A stretch of 64,000 nucleotides of DNA from positions 248,001 to 312,000 of the forward strand of contig NC_003106.2 of assembly GCF_000011205.1 (NCBI RefSeq), written 5' to 3'. The translations under genes were made by a program, and so were the position numbers. The notes beneath the pieces were generated by a model. That model had not been told where the DNA came from, did not search any database, and was given only the letters and a program-made list of their open reading frames with translations. The number at the start of each line of letters is the position of its first letter. Position 1 is the first letter of the stretch. This DNA is from Sulfurisphaera tokodaii str. 7. GTDB taxonomy: Archaea; Thermoproteota; Thermoprotei_A; Sulfolobales; Sulfolobaceae. This document shows positions 11,291 to 21,223 of this stretch, in pieces.

Positions 11291-11962
11291 ATGATGGAAT
11301 TACTGGAAAAATTATTAAAAAGTAAAAATTTACAAGTAGCATTAGATTTTATCGATTTAAAAAACGCAGAAGAAATTGCAAAACAGTCTATTGAGGCTGG
11401 GGCTGATATATTAGAAGTTGGAACACCTTTAATCAAGTCTTATGGCATACAAGGAATAAGAAGAATAAGGGAAATTGCAAAAGAAAGAATTGTTTTAGCT
11501 GACACTAAAACTGCAGATGCTGGCGACGTAGAGGCTGAAATAGTTCATCTAGGTGGAGGTAATATTATGACAGTGCTTGGAATTATGGACGATGCTACAA
11601 TAGAAAGTGCAGTAAAGAAAGCACATGAATATGGAATTCTCGTCCAAGCAGATCTCATAAACGTTAAAGATATTCTAAAACGAGCAGAAGAAATTAAAAG
11701 ATTGGGGGTAGACATAATAGGATTGCATGTAGGATTAGATGTGCAGAAAAAAAGAGGTATTACTATAAGCGATTTAAAGAATGAAATAAAGAAAGTTAGC
11801 GAACTTGGAGTAATAGTATCAGTTGCTGGCGGGTTAAACAAGAATAATATTGTTGATATTATAGATTTACCTATAAATATTTATGTTGTTGGTGGAGCAA
11901 TAACAAGAGCGAAGAATCCATTAGAGGAAGCTAAGCAAATCGTTAAAATAATTAAGGGGTAA
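11291..11962 (+). CDS. HUMPS-family decarboxylase, 3-hexulose-6-phosphate synthase-like
   Basis: 223 residues. TIM barrel of the OMP decarboxylase/HPS family with [15 protein letters not shown], the signature [14 protein letters not shown] and the phosphate-gripper region [10 protein letters not shown]. The ADTKTAD form points to hexulose-phosphate synthase rather than PyrF (which has DxKxxD with a different spacing). In archaea without a full pentose phosphate pathway the reverse reaction supplies ribulose 5-phosphate. The start could be 11291 or 11294; GGTGG just upstream favours the second ATG. No PHI isomerase gene adjoins it. Confidence 0.88.
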   Translation: MMELLEKLLKSKNLQVALDFIDLKNAEEIAKQSIEAGADILEVGTPLIKSYGIQGIRRIREIAKERIVLADTKTADAGDVEAEIVHLGGGNIMTVLGIMDDATIESAVKKAHEYGILVQADLINVKDILKRAEEIKRLGVDIIGLHVGLDVQKKRGITISDLKNEIKKVSELGVIVSVAGGLNKNNIVDIIDLPINIYVVGGAITRAKNPLEEAKQIVKIIKG

Positions 11963-11988
11963 AATGAGAATTATAAAGGAGTGATTAA

Positions 11989-12438
11989 ATGTCTCAGCCA
12001 GGACAGACTAAATCAAAAGAGCTTAAACTCACATCTAAACAAGTATTTACTCCAGATTCATTAAAAGATGATAAAAGAAAAATTAAATTACTGTATCTAA
12101 TAAAAACCTTAAATGGAGCCTCAGAAAAAGCACTAACTATTGGTTTATATGAGCTAAAACAGAAGGGATTAGACTTAGGATATCAATTTAATGTAATCGG
12201 AAACAATGTTTTTAGTCCAATGATAAAAGAAGATATCACAGCATTACTATATGTTGGATATATAGAAAACGATCCGCAAAGTAAAAAATTAAAATTAACT
12301 TCTAGTGGCCAAGAATTCCTAGATAAACAGCAGATTGAGGATGACTTTAAAAATAATTTAGCACAACTTTTAAGCGATATTAAAATGAAGATAAATGCAA
12401 TAGATGAAGAAAATAGACTTAAAAATAAAAGAAGATAA
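11989..12438 (+). CDS. conserved Sulfolobales protein, possible winged helix
   Basis: 149 residues. After a polar N-terminus the region KRKIKLLYLIKTLNGASEKALTIG to LLYVGYIENDP and KLTSSGQEFL has the helix and wing pattern of a wHTH. The C-terminal ~35 residues are helical and charged. A strong GGAGTGAT ribosome-binding site lies 5 nt before the ATG, as expected for a second gene in an operon with the HUMPS gene 26 bp upstream. Function unknown. Confidence 0.72.
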   Translation: MSQPGQTKSKELKLTSKQVFTPDSLKDDKRKIKLLYLIKTLNGASEKALTIGLYELKQKGLDLGYQFNVIGNNVFSPMIKEDITALLYVGYIENDPQSKKLKLTSSGQEFLDKQQIEDDFKNNLAQLLSDIKMKINAIDEENRLKNKRR

Positions 12439-12447
12439 TACTTTATT

Positions 12448-12870
12448 TCACATTGTCATGAACGTTCCTCTTCTATTTTGAGTAGTTTGTTGCTCTTCAT
12501 TCAGAGGTCTATTCCATATTAATGGATCTAATTTTCCTTCTTTACTTAATTTTACTACTAATTCTCTGAATTGACTTGTATGTCTTATATCTAATTCTAA
12601 TAAAGTTTCCAATATATTCCATGTAGTTCTCATAACATCTTCTAACATCTCCTTAGGCATATGCTTTATAATTTGAGGATCTTGTAACCATTGATCAAAA
12701 GCTTTAACTGTTCTCATAATATGTTGAAAAGCAACTCTAGTTGCTAGGATTAAATCTAATCTATCTGTATCTCCAGCTTCATATTTTTTCTCCAACTCTT
12801 TTAATGTCTCTAACAAATTTTTCTGCATCTTAATCCATTCGTCAAGATTAGATAGATATCCACTTTCCAA
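12448..12870 (-). CDS. DUF2153-like helical protein
   Basis: 140 residues, almost wholly helical, with conserved-looking [19 protein letters not shown] and [22 protein letters not shown] recognise it as the small crenarchaeal DUF2153 type. No catalytic residues stand out. It lies convergent to the preceding wHTH-like gene with 9 bp between stops, and 47 bp downstream of the Trm112-like gene on its own strand. Confidence 0.7.
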   Translation of the reverse strand: MESGYLSNLDEWIKMQKNLLETLKELEKKYEAGDTDRLDLILATRVAFQHIMRTVKAFDQWLQDPQIIKHMPKEMLEDVMRTTWNILETLLELDIRHTSQFRELVVKLSKEGKLDPLIWNRPLNEEQQTTQNRRGTFMTM

Positions 12871-12917
12871 TAGTTACACCAGATAATATTATCTTAATTC
12901 AAACTAATAAAGATATG

Positions 12918-13316
12918 TCAACTTTGTTCAGACTTTAAGTTGAAAGGAACTCCTTCTTCCAGGATCTCTTTAGGAATGCTATTCTTATACTTCTTCATAA
13001 AACTCAAGTCTTCATCCTTTCTTCTTAACTTGTCTGGTAACATCCTAGGAATCTCATCAATAATTGGATACCATCTTTTACAGTTTGGGCAGTATAATAA
13101 ACCGTCAACAATTTCATACTTAATACATTCTTCACAAGGAGTAGGTTCTTTCATATCTTTTATAAACTGATTCTTATAACTACAATAAAGTTCACATAAT
13201 GGTTTCTTTTCATCTCCTATACCTCTTTCTACCATTCTTGTTGAAAAAACGTAATACTTTAACGGAAAATGCTTACATATAGGACATGCCAAAAGATCAA
13301 GCAACCTGTATTTCAT
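12918..13316 (-). CDS. Trm112-like zinc-binding protein
   Basis: 132 residues. It opens [16 protein letters not shown] and later has [20 protein letters not shown], the Trm112 fold with a CPxC and a CPNC knuckle, plus an inserted CEEC. In eukaryotes and archaea Trm112 activates several methyltransferases acting on tRNA, rRNA and release factor. The insert between the cysteine pairs (~40-70) makes it longer than bacterial YcaR types. Start overlaps the glmM-like stop (ATGA). Confidence 0.85.
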   Translation of the reverse strand: MKYRLLDLLACPICKHFPLKYYVFSTRMVERGIGDEKKPLCELYCSYKNQFIKDMKEPTPCEECIKYEIVDGLLYCPNCKRWYPIIDEIPRMLPDKLRRKDEDLSFMKKYKNSIPKEILEEGVPFNLKSEQS

Positions 13317-14680
13317 TTACCCTCTACAATCTTTTTTAATTCATTAACTAAATTATTTGCTACGTTTTCATCTTTAGCTTCAGCCATTATTCTTATTATA
13401 GGTTCAGTCCCACTTTTCCTTACAAGAAACCAGAAATCTTTACCTATGATTTTGACTCCGTCTATAGTTATTGCTTTAACACTAGAAGTTGAATATACTT
13501 CTAATATTTTCTTATAAATTTCCTCAACCATTAACCCTGGCTTTAGGTCAACCTTAGTTTTTACAAGATAATATTTAGGAAGCCTATCAAATAGCTCTGC
13601 TGACGAAACATTTTCATTAGCTAGTAATTCTAACATTAAAGCAAAACTCATTGCACCATCCCTTACATACTGATGTGGAGGATACATAAAACCTCCATTT
13701 TCTTCAAACCCAGCTAGTGCATTCTCATCCGCTACCTTATGTGCTATATCAACACTTCCTACTTTTGTCCAATCAACTTGAATATTATATTTACTTAAAT
13801 ACTCTTCTACTAAGCTTGAGCTTGAAACAGCAGTAACAATCTTCTTTATAGCTTTAGGATTTTTAACAGATGCCCAATATGATAATAAAGTACCACTCCT
13901 ATCACCCCACTGTACTCTTCCTTCAGAATCAATAAAAATGGCTCTATCAGCATCACCATCGTGTGCTACACCTAAGTCCACTTTTAAAGTCTTTACAACT
14001 TCTGCAGTCTCTTTAAGACTATCAAAAGTAGGCTCTGGTTGTCTAGCTGAAAATAAGGGATCAAGATTTCCATTAATCGTGTAAATCTTACAACCTAAAG
14101 CTCTAGCAACTAATGGAGTAGATAAAGCACCTACACTATTAGCCGGATCAATTAATACCTTATAATTTTTCTTTTTAATTTTCTCTATATCAACATGACT
14201 TAAAATTCCATTTACATAAGTAGAAATAACTCTATCTTCTCTCTTAACTTCTGTAGTTAGAGAACTCCATTCTATAGTATTAAATCTTTCAGTAAAAAAT
14301 AAGTCCTCGATTTCATTTTCTTTCTCTCTTCTTATTTCAATACCATCCTTATCAACAACTTTTATCCCATTATATGGTGCTGGATTATGGCTAGCAGTAA
14401 TTACAACTCCACCATCATAACCCAAAGTTTTCACAGCATATTGTAAAGCTGGTGTAGGAGCCATACCACCATCATAAACCTCAACACCTACACTTAGTAA
14501 ACCACCTTCAACAATTTTAACTAACATATCACCCCCTGCTCTTACATCCCTGCCTACAAGAATTTTACTATTCTTTCCAAAAAATGTCCCTATAGCTTTA
14601 GAAAGCTTTAATACCAATTCTGGAGTTAACTCTTTATTAACTATCCCTCTTACTCCGTCAGTACCAAAAAGCTTACCCAT
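13313..14680 (-). CDS. glmM: phosphohexomutase (phosphoglucosamine/phosphomannomutase)
   Basis: 455 residues, alpha-D-phosphohexomutase family. Active-site phosphoserine loop [13 protein letters not shown], metal loop DGDADRA, sugar-binding GFEENGG and phosphate-binding [11 protein letters not shown] are all present. The archaeal members act on glucosamine, mannose or glucose phosphates; which is preferred here cannot be read from the sequence, so the gene symbol is tentative. The Trm112-like gene overlaps its stop codon. Confidence 0.92.
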   Translation of the reverse strand: MGKLFGTDGVRGIVNKELTPELVLKLSKAIGTFFGKNSKILVGRDVRAGGDMLVKIVEGGLLSVGVEVYDGGMAPTPALQYAVKTLGYDGGVVITASHNPAPYNGIKVVDKDGIEIRREKENEIEDLFFTERFNTIEWSSLTTEVKREDRVISTYVNGILSHVDIEKIKKKNYKVLIDPANSVGALSTPLVARALGCKIYTINGNLDPLFSARQPEPTFDSLKETAEVVKTLKVDLGVAHDGDADRAIFIDSEGRVQWGDRSGTLLSYWASVKNPKAIKKIVTAVSSSSLVEEYLSKYNIQVDWTKVGSVDIAHKVADENALAGFEENGGFMYPPHQYVRDGAMSFALMLELLANENVSSAELFDRLPKYYLVKTKVDLKPGLMVEEIYKKILEVYSTSSVKAITIDGVKIIGKDFWFLVRKSGTEPIIRIMAEAKDENVANNLVNELKKIVEGK

Positions 14681-14693
14681 ATACTAAGATTGT

Positions 14694-14996
14694 CTAACTC
14701 GATTTTAATTTCTTTAGTAGTTCTAAAGCTTCCAAACCTCTCCTATCCACAACAAATTTGATATTTCTAATACTCTGAGCTTGTTTATTTTTCCTTACTT
14801 TCTTTAGAGAATGTAATATTTTTTCTATTTCCTTTTCTATCTCATTCACATTTTTATTTGCTTTTTTAGCCCTGCTTATCTCACTTTTTATTTGATTATG
14901 AATTTCTGTCATAAGCAAATTCAAATCTTTTATTAATTCTTTTTTACTTCCATATTTTTTCTTTTTAATCTGAGAAACAAGCTTTTCGAGTTCCAT
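14694..14996 (-). CDS. small coiled-coil protein, unknown
   Basis: 100 residues, lysine-rich and helical throughout (IKSEISRAKKANKNVNEIEKEIEKILHSLKK). No enzymatic motif. It is 13 bp upstream of the phosphohexomutase gene, so likely in one transcript. Function unknown. Confidence 0.62.
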   Translation of the reverse strand: MELEKLVSQIKKKKYGSKKELIKDLNLLMTEIHNQIKSEISRAKKANKNVNEIEKEIEKILHSLKKVRKNKQAQSIRNIKFVVDRRGLEALELLKKLKSS

Positions 14997-14999
14997 ATA

Positions 15000-15437
15000 A
15001 ATAAAAAATTATCATGGGTTTTAAAACTAATTTAGCTATAATATACAGAAAGCCTTGTATGGTAATAATAAATAGTAAGACCCATAGCTAAATTTTCTGT
15101 TAAATGAGATTCTTAGTTAGAAACAGTCACTTTGGAAATTAATACATACTGATCCATTTAATGTGCGTAATCATAATAAAGACACAGTATCTTAACAAAT
15201 TTTATCCTAATGCCAAATACTATAGAAAGATAATAGAACTTTCAATCTTTAAAAACTTATCATTAATATAAATTAGATCGCCACTAGGAATAACTTTCTT
15301 TACTTGGAGAGTAAACTATAAATTAACAGATTAACTTACTATACCATTATCAAACTTTTATATAAAGAAGAAATACTATTAACATATATAATACGTTGAC
15401 AAAAACATAATAGCTAGAAAAGATTTCAGAATATCTG
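15000..15437. other. AT-rich intergenic region with one inverted repeat
   Basis: About 440 bases without a convincing gene. AATTTAGCTAT at 15029-15039 is repeated as ATAGCTAAATT at 15084-15094, an 11-bp inverted repeat enclosing 44 nt. Promoters for the two diverging genes must lie here. I see no box C/D motifs, no tRNA and no mobile element ends. Confidence 0.5.
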
Positions 15438-15710
15438 ATGGAAAACGCTATAATTATAGTAGTAGGAGCTGATAAACCTGGAATCGTAGCTGGAATAGCG
15501 TCAAAACTAGCTGAAAATAATGCAAACATAATCGACATCTCACAAACTGTTATAAGGGGAATTTTTGCCATGATCATGTTAGTTGATATTTCTAAATGTA
15601 AAGTGCCATTAGATGAATTGAGAACACAACTACAAGAGAAAGGTAGAGAGCTAGTGGTTGAAGTACACACATACCACGAAAAAGTATTTAGATACATGGA
15701 GAGGGTATAA
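15438..15710 (+). CDS. ACT domain protein
   Basis: 90 residues, a single ACT domain (IIVVGADKPGIVAGIASKLAENNANIIDISQTV). It resembles the small GcvR-like UPF0237 proteins that pair with UPF0210/DUF711 proteins in many prokaryotes. The TAA stop directly abuts the ATG of the DUF711 gene, whose ribosome-binding site GAGAGGG lies inside this gene's end. A ligand-sensing partner role is inferred from the constant pairing. Confidence 0.9.
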   Translation: MENAIIIVVGADKPGIVAGIASKLAENNANIIDISQTVIRGIFAMIMLVDISKCKVPLDELRTQLQEKGRELVVEVHTYHEKVFRYMERV

Positions 15711-17048
15711 ATGAAGTATAGCGCAGAAGAAATAATAGAAGTATATCAAATGCTTAACGAGGAGGATCTAGATATTCGTTCAGTAACTCTGAGCATTAAC
15801 ACACTCTTCGCAATATCAGATGATTTAGATAAATCATTAAAGAAGTTAGAAGAGATTAATAATTTTCTAGAAAGATTTTCAAAAATCGTAGATGAAGTAG
15901 GAAGTAAATATGGAATCAGAATTGTTACTAAAAGAGTATCTGTATCCCCAATTCAGTTCTTTCTTGAAGTGCTAGATGAAAAAGACGGAATAGAATTAGC
16001 TAAATATCTGGATAGAATAGCTGAAAGAAATAACATAGATTATATAAGTGGTTATTCAGCTTTTGCAGATAAAGGATTTACTAGAGGATCCTTAAGAGTT
16101 CTTAAAACCTTAACAGACGCACTGAACAAGACTAAAAGACTAGCTGGAATGATTAACGCTGCATCTACGATGTCTGGAATGAATATCGATGCAATAAAGA
16201 TCTTCGTAGACCGAATATTCGAAATACCACCAGAATCCTCATCAAGGACAGCTATAATGTCTAATGTTCCTCCAGATTCGCCTTTTGTACCTTCAGCTCA
16301 CCACGGTATGGGAATGCCAGAGGCTACAATAAATGTAGCTGTAAGCGGACCAGGAGTAATTAAAGCCGCTATTGAAAGAAGTAAACCTAAGACTTTACAA
16401 GAACTCCATGACATAATAAAGAGGGCAGCATTTAAGATTACTAGACTCGGTGAACTAGTAGGAAGAACTGTAGCTGAAAACATGGGGATAAATTTTACAA
16501 CTGTTGATTTATCATTGGCCCCCTCACCTAAAGTAGGAGATAGTGTTGCGGAAATTATAGAGACGATGGGGATAGAGAAGATAGGCGGACACGGCTCATT
16601 GGCTGCATTAGCTATTTTAATGGACGCTGTAAAGAAGGGAGGAGCTATGGCCACATCCTCAGTTGGCGGTCTCAGTAGTGCGTTTATTCCGGTAAGTGAA
16701 GATGCTGTAATGTCTGAGAGATCATTAGAGGGATATATAGATTTTTACACTCTTATAGCGTTATCCTCTGTATGTAATAGTGGCATAGATATGGTAGGAG
16801 TAAGCAAGTCACAAGGGAAGGATAAGGTAATAGGACTAATTTCAGACATCTTAGCATTAGGAATATCCTTAAACAAAATCCTTGGAGCTAGAATAATACC
16901 CATCGACTCACCACCAGGAAGTTATATAGATCTTGGAGGACTTCTGGGTAAGATAGTAGTTATGAAATTAAAGGACGTCAATGTGTCAAAGTTTACTTCA
17001 TACAGAGGTTTCATACCCAGTACCGTAAAAAGGCTAGAACTAGGTTAA
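15711..17048 (+). CDS. PFL-like DUF711 (UPF0210) family protein
   Basis: 445 residues, full length for UPF0210. Conserved blocks include the glycine-rich [14 protein letters not shown] and [23 protein letters not shown]. The fold is related to pyruvate formate-lyase/ribonucleotide reductase barrels, but no glycyl radical motif is evident. The reaction is unknown. Coupled to the ACT gene with no spacer. Confidence 0.9.
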   Translation: MKYSAEEIIEVYQMLNEEDLDIRSVTLSINTLFAISDDLDKSLKKLEEINNFLERFSKIVDEVGSKYGIRIVTKRVSVSPIQFFLEVLDEKDGIELAKYLDRIAERNNIDYISGYSAFADKGFTRGSLRVLKTLTDALNKTKRLAGMINAASTMSGMNIDAIKIFVDRIFEIPPESSSRTAIMSNVPPDSPFVPSAHHGMGMPEATINVAVSGPGVIKAAIERSKPKTLQELHDIIKRAAFKITRLGELVGRTVAENMGINFTTVDLSLAPSPKVGDSVAEIIETMGIEKIGGHGSLAALAILMDAVKKGGAMATSSVGGLSSAFIPVSEDAVMSERSLEGYIDFYTLIALSSVCNSGIDMVGVSKSQGKDKVIGLISDILALGISLNKILGARIIPIDSPPGSYIDLGGLLGKIVVMKLKDVNVSKFTSYRGFIPSTVKRLELG

Positions 17049-17421
17049 TATAATATAAGTTTCTTTATACGTAGAATAACTACATGTATCATACTTTAAA
17101 CTTTGTTACTAGCCATAAAGGAATTTTTGTTATCCACTTCCAAACTTACAAATAAACACCACATTGACATCTCGATTTAAAGCTTTCGTAAAGTAAAGAG
17201 ACTTTATTTAAGTTAGGTTTTATAAGATTCTTTAAACTATACTATAGAATATAAATATGTATTAGATGTATATTATCACGAACACGTAAAAATCACAGGT
17301 AAACTAACCGCATACTCATCCTTTAATAGACTAGATAATTTAAGTTTATCAATATGAAATCTCACTTTTTTCTACATAAGAGAATTTTACATTTGATTTA
17401 TTAGTATATCTTTACAGAATT
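17049..17421. other. intergenic, no feature seen
   Basis: About 370 bases, AT-rich, lying between the convergent ends of the DUF711 gene and the glycine-rich protein gene. No start with coding potential, RNA motif or repeat is recognisable. Confidence 0.5.
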
Positions 17422-18009
17422 TTAATATGGTGGCTGATAGCCACCACCAAACCCTCCACCTGGATTCCCATACGGCCCACCTCCGTACATACCGCCTTGT
17501 GCCGGTGGAGAATTAGCTACTATTTGAGCTATGTAATTAAGTAACTGATCTTCACCGGCATATTGTTGATAAACATGATATGCATCAAAGGCCGTTCCAC
17601 CTATTCCTAAGATTGTTAGTAATTTGTTATGTAACATTTCATCGCTAAAGAATGAAAATCCTCCACTCATAGCTAATGGAATTAAATCCTGAATCCAATT
17701 TGCTACGCCAGTTTCAATAGTCACTATCCCTGGCCCTTGACATATCCTTATTGTATAGGCCTTATTTGCATCGGTTAAAAATCCAAACAAGCTCGAATGC
17801 TTAGCTTGTATAACTACCATATTTTGGCTTATCATAGGGTTTACTTGAAATCCCATTCCATTTAAATACGATACTACTTGTTCACCCACATATTGCATAT
17901 TTATTGGATATGATACTGGTACTGTTATTGTTTTTCCACCTAATCCTATAGAACCCCCACATAATGTTGAGCCAAATGAAGGCTGCTGTCCAAAGAATGG
18001 AAATCCCAT
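17422..18009 (-). CDS. conserved Sulfolobales protein with Gly/Pro-rich tail
   Basis: 195 residues. Residues ~20-100 alternate beta strands and helices (ITVPVSYPINMQYVGEQVVSYLNGMGFQV) as in a small alpha/beta domain; the middle has a hydrophobic helix around LIPLAMSGGFSFF. The last ~28 residues are a low-complexity tail of GGMYGGGPYGNPGGGFGG type ending QPPY. The function is unknown; the tail resembles adhesive or surface-associated tails, but no signal peptide is seen. It is probably the last chromosomal gene before the integrated element. Confidence 0.68.
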   Translation of the reverse strand: MGFPFFGQQPSFGSTLCGGSIGLGGKTITVPVSYPINMQYVGEQVVSYLNGMGFQVNPMISQNMVVIQAKHSSLFGFLTDANKAYTIRICQGPGIVTIETGVANWIQDLIPLAMSGGFSFFSDEMLHNKLLTILGIGGTAFDAYHVYQQYAGEDQLLNYIAQIVANSPPAQGGMYGGGPYGNPGGGFGGGYQPPY

Positions 18010-18311
18010 ATATTAATTAAATTCTATTAAGTATATATGTTTATATTTATTCAGCATATATTAACTTCTTTTTTATGTTATTATAACCTCTAACTTATGA
18101 AATATATGGAACCGACCACTCTTCTTCACGCATCTCACATAACTTCATCCAAAATAAAACGAGGTAGATTCGTTATTCCGGCAGGTTTGTTAGAAGTGGT
18201 AACATGTAGTGCCTACCTACGAACAATCCTGGTAATATAATAATTTGTATCCTAATACCTCACTAACGCTCCTATATAGCTTGCACTATGCTTGAAGTTT
18301 AATCTAAAGAT
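18010..18311. other. intergenic region at the left border of the integrated element
   Basis: About 300 bases. It contains the promoter of the minus-strand gene before it. No tRNA 3' fragment matching tRNA-His is found here, although this is where the left attachment site of the element would be expected. No RNA gene recognised. Confidence 0.4.
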
Positions 18312-19436
18312 TAGCATTTATAGGAAAATCCTTGCAGTTTAAGGGAACCTTAAAAACTTTTTAAAAATTAGCCAAACAAAATATCGGATGAATACAAACT
18401 CATTACTCCAAGAGTATTACAAGGCACTTCAAGAAGCATTACAACAAATATTCAAAGCCTTGACTAGCGTGAGAAAAGACACACTAACAAGACTAGTATT
18501 AGGAGGAATAATTGGTGGGACAGCAACAGAAATAGCACAAGCAGTAGGCATGGACTATGAGACAGTACTAAAAAACCTTGATAAAATAGCAAACATAAAC
18601 TTGATCAAAATAGTAAAAGAAATAGTAAAAGACCACCCAGTACAACTAAGACGACACACACAACCACAAAGCAAGAGCAATATCAGTATCAAGAAACGGA
18701 ACACAAGCCTTTTACTGCAGAGAACACAAGAGATACGAACCAGCAATACAACTCCTCCTAATAACACTAAAAGACTTGAGGACAAACGAAACCTACGTAG
18801 TAACAATAATACCTTATATACCACAAAAGGTTGTTGAGGAGAGGGGAGAGGAAGTTGAGTTCAAGACCAAAATTCAAGGATACTTGGAAACGTTGCCAAT
18901 GCTCGAGAAGGAGTTTAATGTTGTGTGCAAGGTTTTTGATTCTTGGTATGTTAATTCTAAAACTCTTTTGGAGGATACTGTGGGGGAACTCAAGGCAAAC
19001 GCACGTGTTGTCGAGGGTGGCAGACATGTGCCAGTTGCCGAGTTCCCCGAAGGGGAATACCTAGTAGAATACCTAGGTACCCCCATAAAACTACTCGTAA
19101 TAGACAATTATAAAAGTATGGGAAAAAGATACTTCTTCTCAACCAACACAAATGACACACCAGAAGACATAACATGGGAAAACCGTTGGGATATTGAAGT
19201 AGTAATTAGGGAGCTAAAGGCTCTAGGCTTAGAGAAGAGCTCTTTCCTCACATGGATTAGGAACAAGGGTTTCATAACCTTGAAAGCCCTCTCCCTCCTC
19301 TTAGTCCTCTTATTCAAATATTCTCTTGGCTTAAGGTTGGGAGCCAAGAGGATATCAAGGTTGATAAAAAGTATTTATCAGTCTTTGGGTGGAATTAAGA
19401 AACTGTTTAAGAGAAGGAAAAAGACGTAAAATGCTA
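18312..19436 (+). mobile_element. insertion sequence, IS4/ISH3-like, defective
   Basis: The element carries a transposase broken by a frameshift. The ends are uncertain: TAGCATTT at 18312-18319 and its inverse AAATGCTA at 19429-19436 are the best terminal repeat pair I can see, but only 8 bp match and no target duplication is visible. If right, the terminal TAG also supplies the stop codon of the truncated parB gene. It occupies the place where parA would follow aspA-parB. Confidence 0.5.
18388..19429 (+). pseudogene. DDE transposase, frameshifted
   Basis: Two frames make one protein. The first (from 18388) gives an N-terminal HTH-like region TATEIAQAVGMDYETVLKNL; reading must move to another frame at about 18643-18650, after which DDTHNHKARA follows. 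Later FDSWY and WENRWDIEVVIRELKALGLE complete a plausible D-D-E triad of an IS4/ISH3-like transposase. The shift equals a 2-base loss or one extra base. The exact Sulfolobus IS name is not certain (ISC1217/ISC1225 types are candidates). No slippery heptamer is evident, so I read it as inactivated. Confidence 0.8.
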
Positions 19437-20270
19437 CTCAGTCTTCAGCTTGTTTATCGCTTGTGAAACAGCCATTTTATGGTCTAAAATTAGCTGTAGT
19501 AGATCGTCTCTTTCTAAGATGATTCTACGGCCTTCCTTAGTAGTAAGTAGCTGACTCCTTTCCGTTGGAGGAAGATTAACAATCTTTTGAAGCTTATCCT
19601 TAGCTTTGGTATATAATTCATATGCAGGCTTTAGGGGAATTTTTCCTTCATCGACTAACTGCCTTAACCATGGGAATTCTGATATTCTTGAATAACGATC
19701 TAATTCTCTTTCTGACACCTCCTTTGCACCTATCTCTTCCTTAGCCTTTTTTAGAGATTCGTAACTTATCCTATTTGTTTCATTATTTGCTTCTGAAATA
19801 CTTTGACTTGTCAAAGATTTTTTCTCACTTTTCATTTCCGAATTCCTACCACTGGTGGTAGGATTTTGATCAGATTTTTGTATCTTATTCTGTTTACTTA
19901 ATCTTTCTATCTTTTCTGCAACTTCTCTTATTAACCTTAGTACTTCATTCTTCTCTAGATGTCTTCTTTGTAAATTTAGCATAGCTATTAATTTATATGC
20001 AGTAACTCTGTCCTCAGAACTCTTAAAATTCTATTTTCTTACTTTAACTTCCTTAAAGTTCAGATTCTTCATTATTGATACTCTAGTATATCCATCGAGA
20101 ATAACATAGTCTTCATCAACGTCTATCGGCAATGTTTGACCGTTCTTTGCAATACTGGAAGCTAATTGTTCCTTCATATTGTTAGGAGGTACTAATGACT
20201 TGAACTCATCATCTTCTTTTATTCTTTCAATAGGAACTATTTCTTCAGTATAGGATAATGTAGAACTCAT
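19434..20270 (-). pseudogene. parB: ParB partition protein interrupted by one in-frame TAG
   Basis: The 79-residue ORF 20270-20031 is a ParB N-terminal domain (IVPIERIKEDDEF, SSIAKNGQTLPIDV, YVILDGYTRV). It stops at TAG (20033-20031). The same frame then continues without a shift through NFKSSEDRVTAYKLIAMLNLQRRHLEK into the ORF starting at 19982, which is the expected ParB continuation, with a polar linker and a helical C-terminal domain. The whole reading is ~278 codons. The C-terminus ends at the IS border and may be truncated. Either a nonsense mutation or two separate polypeptides are possible. It overlaps the AspA-like gene by one base. Confidence 0.85.
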
Positions 20271-20530
20271 TATGGATTCACCAGCTCCTTCAAACTTTCA
20301 ATTTGTTTTATGAACTCGTTGAGAATTTGTTCGCCTTTCTCTGTTATTATGTATTTCCCATCAGCATACGTTACTGCCCCTAACGCCATTAGCTTGTAGA
20401 TATTATCCCTAACTGTATTGTATGGAATATTTGCCCCTTCGCTTATTTCAATTATCGTTTTTGCTTCTCTCTTCTTTCTTAAATATGCAAGGATTTTATA
20501 CATGGGGATTCCTTTTAATTCTTTTGACAT
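20270..20530 (-). CDS. aspA: AspA-like winged-helix partition/regulator protein
   Basis: 86 residues. Compact wHTH: GIPMYKILAYLRKKREAKTIIEIS, recognition helix IPYNTVRDNIYKLMALG, wing AVTYADGKYIITEKG, then a C-terminal dimerisation helix. Size, fold and position directly before parB match AspA of the pNOB8 aspA-parB-parA cassette, where AspA binds a palindrome upstream of its own gene. Such a palindrome lies 8 bases before this ATG (20538-20558). The ATG of parB starts at its stop codon. A generic PadR/ArsR-type repressor is the alternative. Confidence 0.72.
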   Translation of the reverse strand: MSKELKGIPMYKILAYLRKKREAKTIIEISEGANIPYNTVRDNIYKLMALGAVTYADGKYIITEKGEQILNEFIKQIESLKELVNP

Positions 20531-20537
20531 ATCTATC

Positions 20538-20558
20538 GTGTAATGTTATACATTACAC
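20538..20558. promoter_or_regulatory. palindromic operator/centromere-like site, copy 1
   Basis: Perfect inverted arms GTGTAATGT and ACATTACAC around a 3-base centre. On the minus strand a TATA box (ATTTAAATA) lies at 20562-20570, so the palindrome covers the expected transcription start of aspA. A related half site CGCATTACA is at 20588-20596. The same 32-base block occurs inverted at 21411-21442. Confidence 0.85.
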
Positions 20559-20581
20559 ATTATTTAAATCTTTTCTCTGTT

Positions 20582-20596
20582 CCGTTTCGCATTACA
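20582..20596 (+). repeat. 15-nt direct repeat, copy 1
   Basis: CCGTTTCGCATTACA, identical to 21389-21403 and in the same orientation. It contains a CATTACA half site of the nearby palindrome. Confidence 0.8.
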
Positions 20597-20649
20597 AATT
20601 ACATAATGTTAAATGAAGAGTAGACTGAAAGTATCATGTAGCGGTTAGC

Positions 20650-20943
20650 ATGACAGATAAAAAGCCGTTTGCTTTAAGTGAGGTTGCCCAAAGGGTTTTG
20701 ATAGTCCTCGGAAGGGAAAATAGGGGTCTAACTGTTAGAGAGTTAGTTGAAAAAACAGATACTAACAGTGGTAGTATCAAGAGAGCGTTGGAAGAACTTG
20801 CCAAACTTAACCTAATAAAGGAGGAAAAAGAAAACGTGTTTCCATATAGGAGGTTAATCAGTCTAACGGAGGTCGGAAGGGAAGTGGCTAAAAGAGTTAT
20901 AGAAATAGAGGAATTAGTTAAGAAAGTGCAGTCAAATGGCTGA
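20650..20943 (+). CDS. winged-helix protein, possible antitoxin
   Basis: 97 residues. wHTH of MarR/PadR type: LSEVAQRVLIVLGRENRGLTVRELVEKT, recognition helix NSGSIKRALEELAKLNLI, wing FPYRRLISLTEVG, then a dimerisation helix. The last 8 bases overlap the RelE-like gene, and such a coupled DNA-binding/RelE pair looks like a type II toxin-antitoxin module. No separate toxin-binding tail can be proven. It diverges from aspA over a 119-bp region with the palindromic operator. Confidence 0.72.
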   Translation: MTDKKPFALSEVAQRVLIVLGRENRGLTVRELVEKTDTNSGSIKRALEELAKLNLIKEEKENVFPYRRLISLTEVGREVAKRVIEIEELVKKVQSNG

Positions 20944-21223
20944 AGAGTGGAAATTAGTATTCCATATCAAAATTAAGAGACTACCCAGGGAGTTCCAGAG
21001 TGATGAATTAGAGAGGATAGAAGAGGCTTTAGACAAGCTAAGTAAAATGGAATTAAATGAGCTTGATATAAAGAAACTGGAGGGTTGGAATGATAATGAA
21101 AACAGAGATATATTTAGGATAAGAGTAGGAAGGGATATAAGAATTCTTGTCTCTTTCGATAACGAGAAAAAGCAAATTCATATATGGAGGATTGCTAGGA
21201 GGGAGTCTGTTTACGATGAATAA
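20936..21223 (+). CDS. RelE/ParE-superfamily protein, possible toxin
   Basis: 95 residues. The C-terminal half RDIFRIRVGRDIRILVSFDNEKKQIHIWRIARRESVYD matches the RelE pattern (fRIRvG-xYRIly...kkI.i.ri.hR..vY). The N-terminal half is two helices with PREFQSDELERIEEALDKL. RelE toxins cleave mRNA in the ribosomal A site; the basic and aromatic residues R-R-Y near the C-terminus are compatible. The start lies inside the wHTH gene by 8 bases. Confidence 0.78.
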   Translation: MAEEWKLVFHIKIKRLPREFQSDELERIEEALDKLSKMELNELDIKKLEGWNDNENRDIFRIRVGRDIRILVSFDNEKKQIHIWRIARRESVYDE

